NCBI RefSeq assembly: GCF_905475345.1
Contig: NC_066586.1
Span: 5,120,400-5,184,399, forward strand
Reading direction: 5' to 3'
DNA from: Vespula vulgaris
Taxonomy: Eukaryota > Arthropoda > Insecta > Hymenoptera > Vespidae
DNA length: 64,000 nt
Each line of letters begins with the position of its first letter. Positions within the stretch are counted from its first letter, which is position 1. The notes below the pieces were generated by a model, which was given only the letters and a program-made list of their open reading frames with translations, ran no database searches and was not told the origin of the DNA. Of this stretch, positions 1-13,920 are shown in pieces. The position numbers were made by a program, and so were the translations under genes.

Positions 1-334
1 CGCGCGACGTCACCTACCGTACGTCACTCTTTGTATAATAATACCAGCCACCGATAGGACACGACTATGAAAAATGACCGAAAGTTCCCTACGGACGGAG
101 ACGCGAACGCGAATGAAGCAAAGAGAGAAAGAGAGAGAGAGAGAGAGAGATGGGCGGATGCAATGGGCGAAAGAGGCTGCCGTTGCTACTGGGTGGGGCT
201 ATTGATTGCCCATCGGCATTGTTGTCAGCCACGCGGCGAGCAACGCTGGGAAATAATGCGATATTACCGGGCGGAAAGCTGTGATAAATTGATATCTAAA
301 CCGCGGCTTTTATGACACCAAACTGGTACGTTCG

Positions 335-793
335 ACGAAATTTACATTACCACGTCTTTCTTTCCTTTTCTTTTTTTTATTTTGGTCCCATTACTATAAT
401 ATCGTTATTATTATTTAGGAAATTTTGTTTGTTTCTATGCAACGATGCTTCATACATCGAATATCAGAATTTTGAATAACATTTTGCCAACCACTTAAAT
501 TAGCCCGATTGGACATTGAGTACCATACAATTTAACTTTGATATATGTGTATACGTTTCTAATTTCTGTCATGAATATTATGCACGTGATACATATTGTA
601 TTACGAAATTGACATTATCATGTCTTTTTTTGGTCTTGTTTTATTATTATGATATTACTATCATTATTCAGGAAATTTTGATTCTCTATATGCAAGACTG
701 CTTGATAAATCGAATACCAGGATTTTAAATGACACTTTGCCAACCACTTAAATTAGCCTGATTGGATGCTGAGCACCATATAAATTAATTATG

Positions 794-808
<15 letters not shown>
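335..808 (+). repeat. Diverged tandem duplication, unit about 250-268 bp
   Basis: Copy 1 (about 335-556) and copy 2 (about 603-808) align collinearly. Shared landmarks are ACGAAATT-GACATTA, TTATTNAGGAAATTTTG, TATGCAA, ATCGAATA, TTTGCCAACCACTTAAATTAGCC (one block, 1-2 changes) and a closing ACCATA-AATT. By eye they are roughly three-quarters identical. No terminal repeats or coding frame identify it as a known transposon. Confidence 0.75.
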
Positions 809-839
<31 letters not shown>

Positions 840-840
840 A
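793..840. repeat. (TA)n microsatellite with TG interruptions
   Basis: Alternating TA broken by TATG steps, immediately following the second copy of the tandem duplication. Confidence 0.9.
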
Positions 841-2098
841 ATATGTCGCCATATATAATTTGTGCTAAATATTGTAAATAACGATATACATATATATGTA
901 GATATATGCGTTTGGAAATTATGGTCGATAATAAATATTTATACATGTATAGTGATATGTATGCGAATAGGAATACTGATTACCATTTGTACATCGATTC
1001 TCTCTTATCGATTTATTGTTATATCAAGTTAAAAGATTTCCCTCCATTACGTGCTTTTGTGTATGATACACTCATAAGACGATACAAATTATTCGTCACA
1101 ATAACTAAAAAAGGGATTCATCTATTCGCCTTCCACTACGATTAATCGATCTTCACTCGTAGAAATAGCTTAGTTGTCTGCCAACACCTGAACGATCTTT
1201 CGAATAGTAGTTTCGTTCTATCGTTCCAGTTTCATTCATCTTCTAAGTGGATCGCACGCACAAAAAACTTTTTCGCTCGGACGTTTTATCTTTTTCTTTA
1301 GATGCTTTCGAGAAACCCAATGGATTTATTCAATATCTTTTCCTTTCCAGCTTATATATAGGATTGCCAACATATTTGGATTATTAATCAAAGAATAAAA
1401 TACAATCAAAAGATTTAGTCATACATATGTATATACATACATACATATGTATGTATTATATTACAATTATCATTTATTATTCAATTCAACACAATATATG
1501 AATATTGTATAAATCGTAAAACAATTATTGTCAATGATTAATTATAGTTACGCTGTTGTTAATTAGCAAAATTCCTTCATTATGAATGATCGTTAACAAC
1601 AAGATTATATTGCATCTAATCGAATTTATCTTTATTTCCGGCTTAAAGTGAACCATAAGTAACGAGAAAAGATAATTGGAAGAGATTCTCTTCTCACATT
1701 CTTGAATTTTAGAGTACCGCCCTTTAAGCTGGGCTTTAAATCATCGTAGAAAGCACAAGGGCGCGCATAAACTTCTGTATATTGAATATATAGTCAAAGA
1801 GACACAACGTGAGTTGCGATTTAATGAGCGGATACCTTTGATTAAATCGTATGTAGTGAAAAGCGACGTTTCGAAATAATCTGTTCGTGGATGTTGAAAG
1901 GAAAAAGAAAAAGAAAAAGAAAAAAAAAGAACGAATTCGGTACGTTTAACGTTCCAATAATCATTACGTGTTTAGAAAGGTAGAGGCGTAATGTTAAAAC
2001 AGAGGAACCGATATGCGAAATCGGATATTGTTACATATTCTATTCCGTTACATCGCTATCTCAGTTGATTCGTTCCGCTTCTTCCATATAATACGATA

Positions 2099-2103
<5 letters not shown>

Positions 2104-2185
<82 letters not shown>
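2104..2185. repeat. (CT)n microsatellite, about 82 bp
   Basis: Pure CT/GA dinucleotide repeat. It is the source of a spurious Arg-Glu reading frame on the minus strand. Confidence 0.95.
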
Positions 2186-2188
<3 letters not shown>

Positions 2189-4918
2189 CACATCTCTCTG
2201 ACGGTTGCATATATATCCTACGTATACTATGTATGCGTGTTTCAACGATGTATCTACACATATGTATATACCACCCGCACGGAACAAATATGTTCGCTCC
2301 GCTTTCTGATTGATCAATTCCATTGTATCCTATCTGTGTAGCGCGGAGTATAATTTAACGATATAAATTTCTATTCCATTGCGCTCGCGAGTTTGCCTCT
2401 AATTTTACGTTCATCAAAATCATTCGCTAAAATTGGAGATATGTGATAATGAGAAAGGAATTATCTATCTATGTCGATTATATGGGTGTCGGCTAACAAT
2501 GAGCGTTAAACGGAAATGCATTTGGTACAAGCACGATAAGATCGTTACGATCGTTTGAGAGGGAAAAATAGAAATGTATCGTTAAAACCTATCGCACATA
2601 GATACACGATGAAAAATTAATAAAAAGCCACATCGATGACTTTTCCATTTTAATATAAAGTCTCGAGAAGAAACGAATTTTTTTAATGATACTGGCGCGA
2701 AAGAAGAAAGAATTCCTCCCAAAAGCATTTGCATCGAAATCGGCTGCCCGAATAATCATACATAGGTGTATCTAGGTATACTCTCACACATAGCACGCAT
2801 TTTAAATTGAAAATTTCATCAGGGAACGCTCATTGTGGAATCTCGCGAGAAATTGGAATTTTTTACATGCCCCCTTTGGGAAACCTTCTAAAATTCTTTA
2901 TTTTCTTCCACATCGAAAGTACTACGCTCTTTATACATCTTTTATCTCATACGACGAAGAAACTGTCTGTTCTACGATCGAAATTGTAATCAAAGATTCG
3001 TGGTTAGTCGTTGAATAATGCAAGAGTCATCGTGAATGTAAAGATACCATACCAAGCTTGCTAGAGACCGATCGTTAAACATTGTTCCGCGTACTGTTTA
3101 GTAGAACCAGCCGATATCCAAACTCATCCCTTTATCTGGCGCGTTCCAGCACCCTCGGTTTACAGCAAAATCCTGCTTATCTCGCAGGACGATGTCCTTC
3201 GTCCAAAATCACGACTAGGAAGGAAGGCAGCGAAGCTAAGTTATCGTTGTCGCAGTTACAACCCTATATTATCGGTACTAGTTTATATTCTTGCCCAATG
3301 ACAACGTGAGAAAACAATCGAACGAAATAACGAAGGGATCTTTTCGAAAAACGTGACGTACAAATAAAATAAATCACGTGTTATTCTCTACGAAATAAAT
3401 TGACGGTAAAAGGACACTTGGGGCATACGAAGCGAATGTTTTCGGATTCGTCCTTATGATGATAGAACAAATACGATGAAACTCGTATATTGCTGTTCTT
3501 GCGTTGTAGAAAAAAAACTTTAACTTTTTTTCCGAAATAAACTGCATCTTCTTTATCGCGATAGTCAACTTTCCTATAGATACCTAATATTATCCTAACA
3601 ATAAGCTTCGTTTGTTTGCGAATCATAACAAGGAAATGTGCTAAATTATTTCATCGCCGTGGAGAAACATGAAAATTCCATTAAAATTCACTATCCCGAT
3701 ATCGATAATAAAGTAAGCATAGTTAACAAGAAAATCGTTTGTATTTTCATTTGACGAACGTGACCTGCTTATTATACTTCAGTAATTTTAAACACAACGA
3801 ACGTGCACAAACAAACATTTCTACGTACACAAAGAGCGTATTAACGTGAACGATTGTCAAAACAATTTACGCGAATGGAAGATCCGAAAATGCGATCAAA
3901 GCGGCCAACCGTTGACGTGACACACTCGTCAGGAGAAACCACAAAACAAACGATTTTTAACTCATACAAACTGTGCCGTAACGAAATTCGATGCGATTGG
4001 TAACTGTGAGCAGATAACTGAAATCGAAAAGAGAAAATAAAACAAGAATAATATGGCGAGAGAGAGAGAAAGAGAGAGAGATTGGTAGGACAAGCCGAGC
4101 AGATAAACGATCCCAATGTTGAAGTGTAAGAAGGTCAAGCGTAATTACGAAGGAAAGTTGTCTGCTTATCTCTCAAGAAGCGATCATTCCGGTCACGGGA
4201 TATTCCTATGACATAACGTTTCTCCTTGTCGAGAAATTATGTTTCGTTTTATTTTTTTTTCCTTTTTTTCTTTTTTTTTTTTTTTTTTAATTTCCTTCTC
4301 TGCCCTTCCACTTCCACGTTCATCCTGCCTTCTTACTAAGATATCGCTCTCTTGCTTTTGCGAGAGGAAGATACCTCTCTTCGGAGTAGGGCTAAATTAC
4401 ACCATTAATTGCACCTTGCCCACTTGGTATGCAACTGTGTCGAGTGCAACGGCCCGTCCTTGGCCCAAATACCGATAACCCCTGAGTCACTTACTCCGGC
4501 ATCATCTTCTAACCACGAATCCGTATACACCTGCCGATCAGGTTAACATCCATACCATTTAATTATGCTACCGATCTCGTGTTATGTAATTTACTCGTTG
4601 GCAAGAAAGCCAATATAAACCTAATCTCAATAGAGGATATTCACTATGAAGATAAATCGAGATATTTAGACATTTAAATTCATGCAAGAGAAATATGCTT
4701 TATCGTTGGAGGAGGATGAGAAACTCGGAAGGAGAAAGAGAAAGAGAAAGAGATAAAGAGAGTAGCCAACACTCGAGAGTCGATTCCTCGTGAGTCCATT
4801 TCTCTCTGCAACTGGTACTGGTAGATATAGTATATGTAACACCATCGAGGGATATTTATGATCTGTCTTGTAGCAATCTAACTTAACTCCATCTCTGGGG
4901 TAACAAGGTCTGTCTCTA

Positions 4919-4971
<53 letters not shown>

Positions 4972-4996
4972 CTCTTTCTCTCTCTCTCTCTCTCTC
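4919..4996. repeat. (CT)n microsatellite, about 78 bp
   Basis: Nearly pure CT repeat with occasional TTT interruptions. Confidence 0.95.
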
Positions 4997-7331
4997 GGCT
5001 TCTCCATAGCATTTATCCCAGCAATAGAGCATCTCGGTGGTGAACGGAGGACACTGTCCCTGGCTGAGCTTAGTCGCGAAATGAACTTCGACCTCTCGAA
5101 TGCTCATCCCGGCGAAAGCACCAGCGCGCGATTCCCTTTGTCCGCAGCAGAGTTTCCATCTAACCGGCAATGCGCAGCGCACCGCCAATTTAAGAAGCTT
5201 ATAAAATGGAAGTATACCTCACCGCACCCTTACCATGCAAATCTCTCACCGCGAGTACCGGCAAAATTGCACAGCCTTCGAACGATGGCTCGAAAGAAGG
5301 AAAAATGAAAGAGAGAAAGAGAGGAAAAAAGAGAGCAGGGAAAAGTATCTCACTTTCGTGGAAATTATTACTTCACTGGCTGGCTTCGTACGTTGAAAGA
5401 TTTTCTCTCCGGTGGTATGCGTTTCATGCCAACGACGGAAAGAAAACTTTGCGGCTTGAAATTTTTTGAAAAGTGTCTTATCGTCCTTTGAAAAATATCT
5501 AATTTTGTAATACCACATGTCTCATTCGTTGAAATTTATATCTTATTTATTTCCTTCCCGTTTACACGATTTATTTATATTTACGTGATTCTGTCTTTGA
5601 ACGAAACGTTCAAAAAATTCGCTCGAATTCAACGATGAAATGCATAAGTGGCAAACAATGATATTATGTTATTCAGCTTCCAATGCGAAATTAACATTTA
5701 ATTACACGGCATAAGAGCTATCCATGTTGTATTTAATGATTAACCCTCGATGTGAGTGCAACGGGGAGAATATTAATTCATTCTTTGCATTAGAGTTGAA
5801 ATAATTCAATCGCTATTGCGGAAAGCGTTGAAAATTTTCCGCAATAATGTCCATCGATCGACATATTATTTATAAACACGTTTAATTACTAAATGTAGAG
5901 AGCTAATAATTCTTTTTCAAAATTCATCTGTTTTTCGAGATCGTGGTATCAATGATTATTTCCATTTATCGATTCGTCGAACGCGAATAATTATGTCTTA
6001 TACGTTGTATCGAAGAACTGATATCACGATAATGTACGAGTACTTAGGTTCCTCAACAATTATGAAATAACAATCAATGTGGCTATACCGCGATTACCAC
6101 GGACGACTCCAGACTGCGGTTCGGAAACCACGATACATTTTGTTAGGAAAGCCCTAGGAGAACTGGTTTGTACACACGATTCCTCCCTTTTTCTCTTTCT
6201 CTCTCCCTCTCTATCTTCTCTTTGACGTACCGTTATACCGTTGTAGCCTTGTATCGAAAACTTTCCCAGTTGGCAAAGCGCCATCGTCACGGTGGACAGA
6301 ATCTGAATGTATTTACGGTTATGTTTACGCTCACAATCGTTTGTGGACAATACTATCAATCCTACGCTACAAGCTCTCTTTCTCTCTTTCTCCTCTTCCT
6401 CTTCCTCTTCCACTTCCTCTTCCTCCTTCTCCTCTTCCTCTTCCCTTCTCTTCTTTTATTATCTTGTAACGGGTTTCACATTTATATGAAATTCATCCAA
6501 CGCTTTTATCACGAAACTCTGAAAAAGATAATCGTACGTGGGTTTGTTACGAAATTTTTCGTTGTTGAGAAAGTTTTGTACAAGCGTTGCTTAAATGTTA
6601 TTTAAAAATTCACGGTTTGTTATTATTCTTTATTTCCTGCTTTCCTTCCCGTATTTTTCCGAAGATCGTCCGTATTATCGTCTGACTGAAAAATTTTAAT
6701 CGATAAGCCAACCCAATTCGTTCGCTTTTTTATCTCACTCAAGAAAAATGTCTCTCATTGGGCCATTGTAATTCGCAACACGCACAAGCCATTGCACGAT
6801 GAAACGAACGGTTCGAAATCTTCCATGAAAATTCCGCACTGCTCTATCTGCTCTATCTATGGGAAAACTTTTGCGTGCGGAGAAATTGTTCAAGGATGAA
6901 ATCATGCTCGTTCAGAATATTTCTAAACCGTATTTGACAATAATCGTAGAAAACGTACAAGTTTTATGATTTTTATTTTGAGAGATATAAAATAATATAC
7001 ACAATCTATACGAATCTATAACGTTTTGTAAAAACATCTATAAGAAAATTTGAGCCACTATATAAAATAAAACTACTATGCTGTGTTGCAATATATTTTA
7101 GTTAAATAATGAAAAAGCCCGAAACAAAGAACGTGAGTAACACACACATACTCTCTTGCTTCTTGAAACCGTATATTTTAGTTCATTACATATGTATCAT
7201 AACATAGTTATATTGTGGATAAGAACTTTGTTCAACCCACTATTACAGATGTAATGAAACGGATACAGAACGTTGCGTTCTCCATCCAAAGGTAGTCATA
7301 GGACCAGAGGAAGAGAAAAAGGAATGGGAGA

Positions 7332-7333
<2 letters not shown>

Positions 7334-7375
<42 letters not shown>
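7334..7375. repeat. (GA)n microsatellite
   Basis: About 20 uninterrupted GA units. Confidence 0.95.
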
Positions 7376-7379
<4 letters not shown>

Positions 7380-7954
7380 GAAAAGAGAAGAGAAACATAG
7401 AAAACCCAACCGTTTACGAAGCAACGTTCAATGTTATACAAAGGCCACCGAGCGTTTTCGAGGAAACTACATTTCGCGACTTTGAAACCGCCCAAAATGA
7501 GACCAACACGGCTTTTCTTCGTGTTCTCAAGTATTCTCCGATTCGATATTGGCGCAATGCTCTTTTACAATGTGAAAAATCCTAATTCGTTTGTGAGTGA
7601 ATTTCTATTTTCTTTACCTTTCCTTTATTTATTTTTTCTTTTTTTTCTTTTAGCGAAACGTGCTTTCAGTACGCCATCGTGTCTCGTTAATTTTCGGCCT
7701 GGCAAAAGGAAAAGAAATAACAGAGGGTTCAATTACGAACGTTCTTCCGTTTTATATATTAAGTTTCTAGCCCTACAAGCACGAGAAAATAAGAGGGAGA
7801 GAGAGAGAGAATTATAGAACGAAAGCAGGGGTTGGAAGAAGCAGTGACAGAGCAAAAAAGAAAGCAAAGGTCGTGTGTACGCGTACGTTAGAGTCGAGAG
7901 CTTTTATCGCCGTGGAAAGTCCATTAAGATAGCGCGAGTCGCTTCTAGGCTGCA

Positions 7955-7988
7955 CCAGCAGTAGCAGCAGCAGCAGCAGCAGTAGCAG
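7955..7988. repeat. (CAG)n trinucleotide repeat
   Basis: CAG units with CAGTAG interruptions inside a relatively GC-rich patch. The + strand frame through it has stops, so it is not a coding polyglutamine. Confidence 0.85.
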
Positions 7989-10093
7989 CGAATGCTCCGA
8001 TGGCCTTTTCACCGGCGACACCCAGTATATATGAGGTGTCAATGAAAAGCGGCGATTGCTCGATTGCCTGTCCTGCGAAACTGCGTTACTTCGAAATGGC
8101 CGTCGTTTCTGGTCTCCGTCGTAGTATTACGTTGTCACTTTCTCTCTCTCTCTCTCCCTCTCTCCCTTTTTTCGATTTTCCTTTCACTCCCTTTTTAATA
8201 CCCTTCCAAAAGAATAATCAAACAAAAGGGCAGCTTTGACAAAAGAAAGGTTACACGATTCGTGTGACTCTTTCGCCTCGATATTTTAGCATTTGTGGAA
8301 ATTTTAACAAAAGTGGAACGAAAGTTAGTTCTATCGAGCATGAACGATAAATCGATGTTACATCCGAAAACGATCATGATCTGGTATATATGTACCAAGC
8401 ATATCTACGTTTCTCCCCACGATCGATATGAAATTAAAATTCATAGACATCGGCCATTGTGCCGATCATAAAAGCGACGAAAATTTCAACGCATCGTTCG
8501 TGCGTGCACGTGTGTACGCCATTCGTGATATACAACAAGAGAGTTGTTGTTGTTTTGTTTTCGTCGAAATCAAAATATTTGCATGCTTTTCTCCTTTGTA
8601 CGATAGAGATTAATTAAGATACCGAATGATTCTCTTTTAAATAGCTTTTTTTTAATATCGTCCCGGTCAATTTGGACTTTGGCTTGAATGAATTCGCTTC
8701 GAAAAAACTTTTTCTTTTAAATTACGAATTTTACGTTATTTCTTTTAAAAAACGAAAAATAGGGAAGAAGAAATAGGGAAAGAAAAAACATTTACAAATT
8801 TATAATACTCTTGATACCAGTTAGTATTCGCTTATTTAGAGAATTCCAAGTTTATCAAAAGTATGTACAAGGATTATCCCTTTTAATTCTCTAGTTGTTC
8901 GAACAAACAACTGATGCTTCTTTTTCTCTCTCCCTCAATCTATCTATCTATCCATCCATCTATCTCCAGTCGCAATAACATCCAAGTTGGTTTTCCTAAG
9001 AAAAGCTGGTGTTAACGGCTCGTAAGTCACGATACGCGAAATCACGACGTGGCAGCAGGTGCGAATTATAGAATGTAAAGTCTCGAAGGGGAAGGATCGT
9101 GATAATTTACTACGTCGAAAGACGAATAGCTTCTCTACCCGTTCTCTTCCTTCTACTATTAAGAGATGTCTGGCGGTTAATCCATCTCGGCTTTCACAAA
9201 TTAACGTATCCTCGACTTAATACGAACTTGTCTTTGAATTTGTCATGAGAGAGATAGAGAGAAAGAGACTATTTCGAAAGTAGTACCATCACACATTATA
9301 GTTATCTAAAGTATCACTTGAAATTAGATTTAGTATATACCAGTTATAGAAGCTTCATTAAATTCACCAATTGATAATATTATAACAATAAATCAAAATA
9401 ATATACTCTTCGAATCTTAGTTTCAACCTAAATAATTTATCGAAACTTTCGTTAGTACGATAAGAATATAAGTATCGTCGGGTCACGTATATAATATCGA
9501 ACGTGAGAGAGCCGATTGACCGGGATGGATGTCTCCGTTCGACGCTCGTTAAAATTAACGAACTTGTTGCGAGCGAGGAGAGAATGAAGCGAGGAGAGCG
9601 CCGAGAAAGAGGTGCACCGTTTTTACGACCAGAAACTCTATCGTTTCCGACGTCGTTAAAACGCGACCGGTCGATCAAGAAATAGGATCCTCAGCTAGAT
9701 GGAAGCGGAGACTTTGAAGTTACCGTTTTCTCATCAAATTGATTGTTTCGAGAAAAACGAAGAAAAGAAAGGAGGGGAGGAATGGAGAAAAGAAAATGTA
9801 GAGGAGTATGAGCGAAAAGAAGGAGAGAAAAACCAGAAAAGAAGTATGCTCGTCGTGCTTCGTGCATACGAAAGGGGACTGCCATTCGTGTCATTAATAA
9901 TTGCAGATTGTGTACCTACCGAGATTACTCCCTTTATTCGTTCTCCTCGAGTCTACGCATTCATCCCCGTTTCACCGTATTTTCCTTCTTCTCTCTCTCT
10001 CTCTCTTTCTCTTGCTTGCCTACATTTCGTCTCTTTCTTTCCTATATATACGCTTACACTCGCAGACACCTACGAATTTCTCTTCCACTCTCT

Positions 10094-10101
10094 TCCCTCT
10101 C

Positions 10102-10155
<54 letters not shown>
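10094..10155. repeat. (CT)n microsatellite
   Basis: CT repeat preceded by an impure CT/TTTC tract from about 10,080. Confidence 0.95.
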
Positions 10156-10158
<3 letters not shown>

Positions 10159-11699
10159 CGTACGACGCCTCTCGTAGGACATTCTTTCGCATCTCCCTAC
10201 TCCGAAGCTCTCGTCTCTAGCCGACAGGCGTATGTTTACGTAGCTTTAAATTCACCCTCGAATTTGCAGTCGTTTCATCTTACCTTCTTCCACCTTCCAC
10301 GAGAATGGAGAAAGATGGCGCACATTCGCGGATACGCTTAGGTACACTGCTACGTTCGTTATCTCTCATCCTTGCCGTTGTTGTTCTCCCATTCTCCTCT
10401 CTTTCTCTCCCACTCTCTTTCTCTCTCCGCATCGCTTCATCATCGTCGAGCGGCAATAACTTCACCGTCGGCTCCAAACAAAAGCCACAAGAACCGAAAT
10501 CACGCGAGTTATGGAATTAAGCTTCCCGAGTGTGATATAGAGAAACAAACGTTTCCACGCCAAATACTTTGTTATCTAACGCGAACATCGAGTTGCCAGA
10601 TTAATGGACAAAATACGACGACGCCATTGATCGTTCCCGTCTATCCTGTCGAACGATGAAATACTCGCGAAATAAGATTCTTGATAATAAAAAGAAAAAA
10701 CAAAAAATAAATTATTTTCAACCGATCGTCTTTCCCTTCTTTCTATATTATTTACACTAGACGAATATATTAACGTATTCTCTAAAATTAATCTTCTTTA
10801 TCTTTTTACAAGAAAAATAAATCGTCTAATTGTTATATAAACAAGTTCAGATAGAAAGGATTCATAAAAGGATCGAAATTAAATTAACATAAAATTACAA
10901 TCTTTGAAATAAAGCCTAACATTATATGCTAATATACTATATCATGTAATATACCAATTAGAATATTGTTTAATTTACATTATTCAAATAGGAAGTAATA
11001 TTAAAATTCACGAGTTAGTTATACGACAAAACAATCAGATATGTAATCTACATAAGATAATACTTGAACTATGTTCTATTATAATGAAATATCAGTTTAA
11101 ATATCGTAATATAAAATATAAAGAATAATAGAAAATAGTATAAATCATACGAGAGAGAATTAATACGCGTTAACGCTCAACGAAATGCCGTGGTAGACTG
11201 ATAGGTCATGTATAAGGATCGTAAGTTTTGTAAACAAAAAGTTACCGAGTATATTTACTTCTCTGCAAAGCGCCCTTGAAGATATTCTCCAAGGAAATTT
11301 TCTCCTTCTCGTAAATTCAACAAAGATTAAGGATAAGTTCAAATATTAGAATGAAATATATTAATGAAATATTAAAATTTTTTTCGTAGAAAATATAACT
11401 TTTCGATGAGATTGAAAACAACCATCTCCCTTGAAAGTTGATAATTACGAACGAACTGTCATTATTCAAAACGAGGTGGAGTCTTTTAATGGTAAATCGA
11501 TAAGTAGGTTTAATCAATCCTACCGTTTAATTCACACGGATGATTAAACCGAAATGAGGCTTTGTTGATGACCGAGTTAATTAGGGAGATCCGTTCTTCG
11601 AAGCAGCATTTGTCCGATGCAAGCTCAACTGTTGCCGCATGATTGAACTGATGTTATTCTCGTAAGAGGAAGAGAGATGAAGAGCCAAATAGAACTACA

Positions 11700-11719
11700 T
11701 GTGTGTGTGTGTGTGTGTG

Positions 11720-11755
<36 letters not shown>

Positions 11756-11767
11756 AGTGTGTGTGTC
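11700..11767. repeat. Compound (GT)n(AT)n(GT)n microsatellite
   Basis: GT units, then about 30 bases of AT, then GAGTGTGTGT. Confidence 0.95.
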
Positions 11768-12573
11768 TCTCCTTTTCTCTCTCTCTATTTCTCTCTTTGT
11801 AAACATATACGTTGTTTACAATACGTAAAAAAGAAAGAAAATAAATAGGAGATCGATGAATAGAAATCAAACGCCGAGAGAATCGTTAATTTACTAAACA
11901 ATCTCTCTTGAAAAATGTTGATCGATTTCATTCGAAAATATATGAGGGAGTATATTTAATCGAACGAAATTATTATTCCCTTTTTATCTTTTCTTCTCTC
12001 TCTTGATTACTCTCAAGGTATTCGATCGACGATTCATTTTTAAACTTCTGTCTCCAAACTTCCGAGCGATAATAATAAGAGTCAGAGAGGCGGCCATATC
12101 GGTGAATTTATTCCAACGCGCTCGGGAGAATATTTTCTGCGGGTAGAAAGTGAAGAGGAAGAGGAGCGCAACTTCTTATGCAATTTGTAAGGGAAACCCT
12201 TCTCATCGTTCGCTCGCGGAAAATACGATTTTCTCGTCCTCGAGGCGGTTCCAAGATTAATGCGGAGTACCTTCTATCTCTCTCTTTATTCCAAACTACG
12301 AGGTCAAGAGCGAGTAGGGTAGCAGAGGGTCCTGTGGATGACTGCCTGTCTCTCTGTCTCTTTCTTTCTCTCTTATCCTCTCTCTTTCTCTCCTATATCA
12401 TCCGGTTTGGTCCACCAACTTGCAATCGGTCGCGTAAAGTAAATTTTGCCTACATTCTCTCTCTCCCTCCTTTTCTCTCTCTCTCTTTCTATTTACCTAT
12501 CTATCTACCTATCTATCTTTCTGTCATTTTTTTTCTCCGTTCTCAATAAATATTTCAGGCGACTACCGCATCC

Positions 12574-12576
<3 letters not shown>

Positions 12577-12636
<60 letters not shown>

Positions 12637-12638
12637 TT
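12577..12638. repeat. (CT)n microsatellite
   Basis: CT repeat, with TATC/TACC-rich sequence just upstream at about 12,488-12,520. Confidence 0.95.
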
Positions 12639-13871
12639 CGATTGTACATCGGAAAGCCATTATACTCACAGTACCGCCTATGTGGGTGCGATTTACGTGT
12701 ACAATCTGGGTTCCGCTGGCGGTCGCGAAAGCTCGGTTAATTCACTCTAAACAGTGCCGTAAGCCGAAATCGGTGCCCTGTGAATAAACATTAAGTTAGC
12801 ACGACGAAGTATTGCTATCTGTTGTGAACGAAAGAATAAAAATCGTAACCCTTTATCAATACCAGCGAAATTCTCCGAGTCTCTTTCACGATTTTATTTT
12901 ACTATTATTAAAAGAAAAAAAAAAAAACAGGAAGAAAAAGAAAAGAAAGAACGTTGAATCCTTCTCAGCTGTCTTACGATAAAAGTTATACGATTAATCA
13001 ACTACTCGTTTTCTTAAAATAATGATCTATCTTCGTGCTCTTACAATTACCTTACGTCATATATCACTCTAAATAATCTTCTAACTTGCTATGGAATATT
13101 CCTTTGATAAGAAACGCATACATAAAAAGACATCAGATAGAATGACTCAATCAAAGACATTCATGATGGAAACGAAGGAACAATTTTTCTCTCGATTTTT
13201 TTAATTCGACTAAAGTTACGTATATACAGTGTTAACAATATTTCGATACCCGAAACTCATACATTTCGATATTACCCTTTTCATCATGAAGCTAATACAC
13301 TTGTGATGCTCGTCCCTTTCAGACAGTTACGATGAAATTTATACGAGTTACTCATGATGTAGAACATGGTATTGCTACACGTAATATGTACGTATACACA
13401 TACACAAAATAATCCTTATGCTCACAGAAATGCAATTTTGAAGGCAATTTAACTTGACTCATCAAACGAATAGAGAATTATAGACAAATATTTACCTTAA
13501 GATCGTTGAAATAACTTTATTGAAGTTACTAACTTCGATTTTTAACCGTTTAAAAAACGATATCGAGAAAGAGAGATATAAATATTATAAATTTATATTC
13601 TTCTTTTGAAAGATTACGTGACAATTATCGTTACGATCCTCGCTTCGTCCCGTCATTTTTTTTCCATCTTCGTCTTTGCTATTTTGAGAAATCATTCATC
13701 GGTATAATCTTATTGTTTTAGTCTCTTTAAACGTGATCTCGTTCTCGGCACTTACCCTTATAATTTTTGAATACGGGCACGTGCTTCTACACGCATATTT
13801 TTTATTCAAGGACGCAAATCCTGCTGCGTTTTTTTCCTTTTTTCTTTTCTTCTCTCTTTTTCTCCCATTTC

Positions 13872-13875
<4 letters not shown>

Positions 13876-13920
<45 letters not shown>
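13876..13920. repeat. (CT)n microsatellite
   Basis: CT repeat followed by CACT tetramers at about 13,930-13,950. Confidence 0.95.

Noticed and set aside
6805..6830. GGTTCGAAATC resembling a tRNA B box (also near 14,475 and 19,790)
   Set aside because: No A box at the right distance and no cloverleaf arms could be folded around any of these.
9699..10341. Overlapping + strand open frames of 89 to 173 codons
   Set aside because: Several frames are open at once across a long CT tract, which is expected of a stop-free dinucleotide repeat, not of coding.
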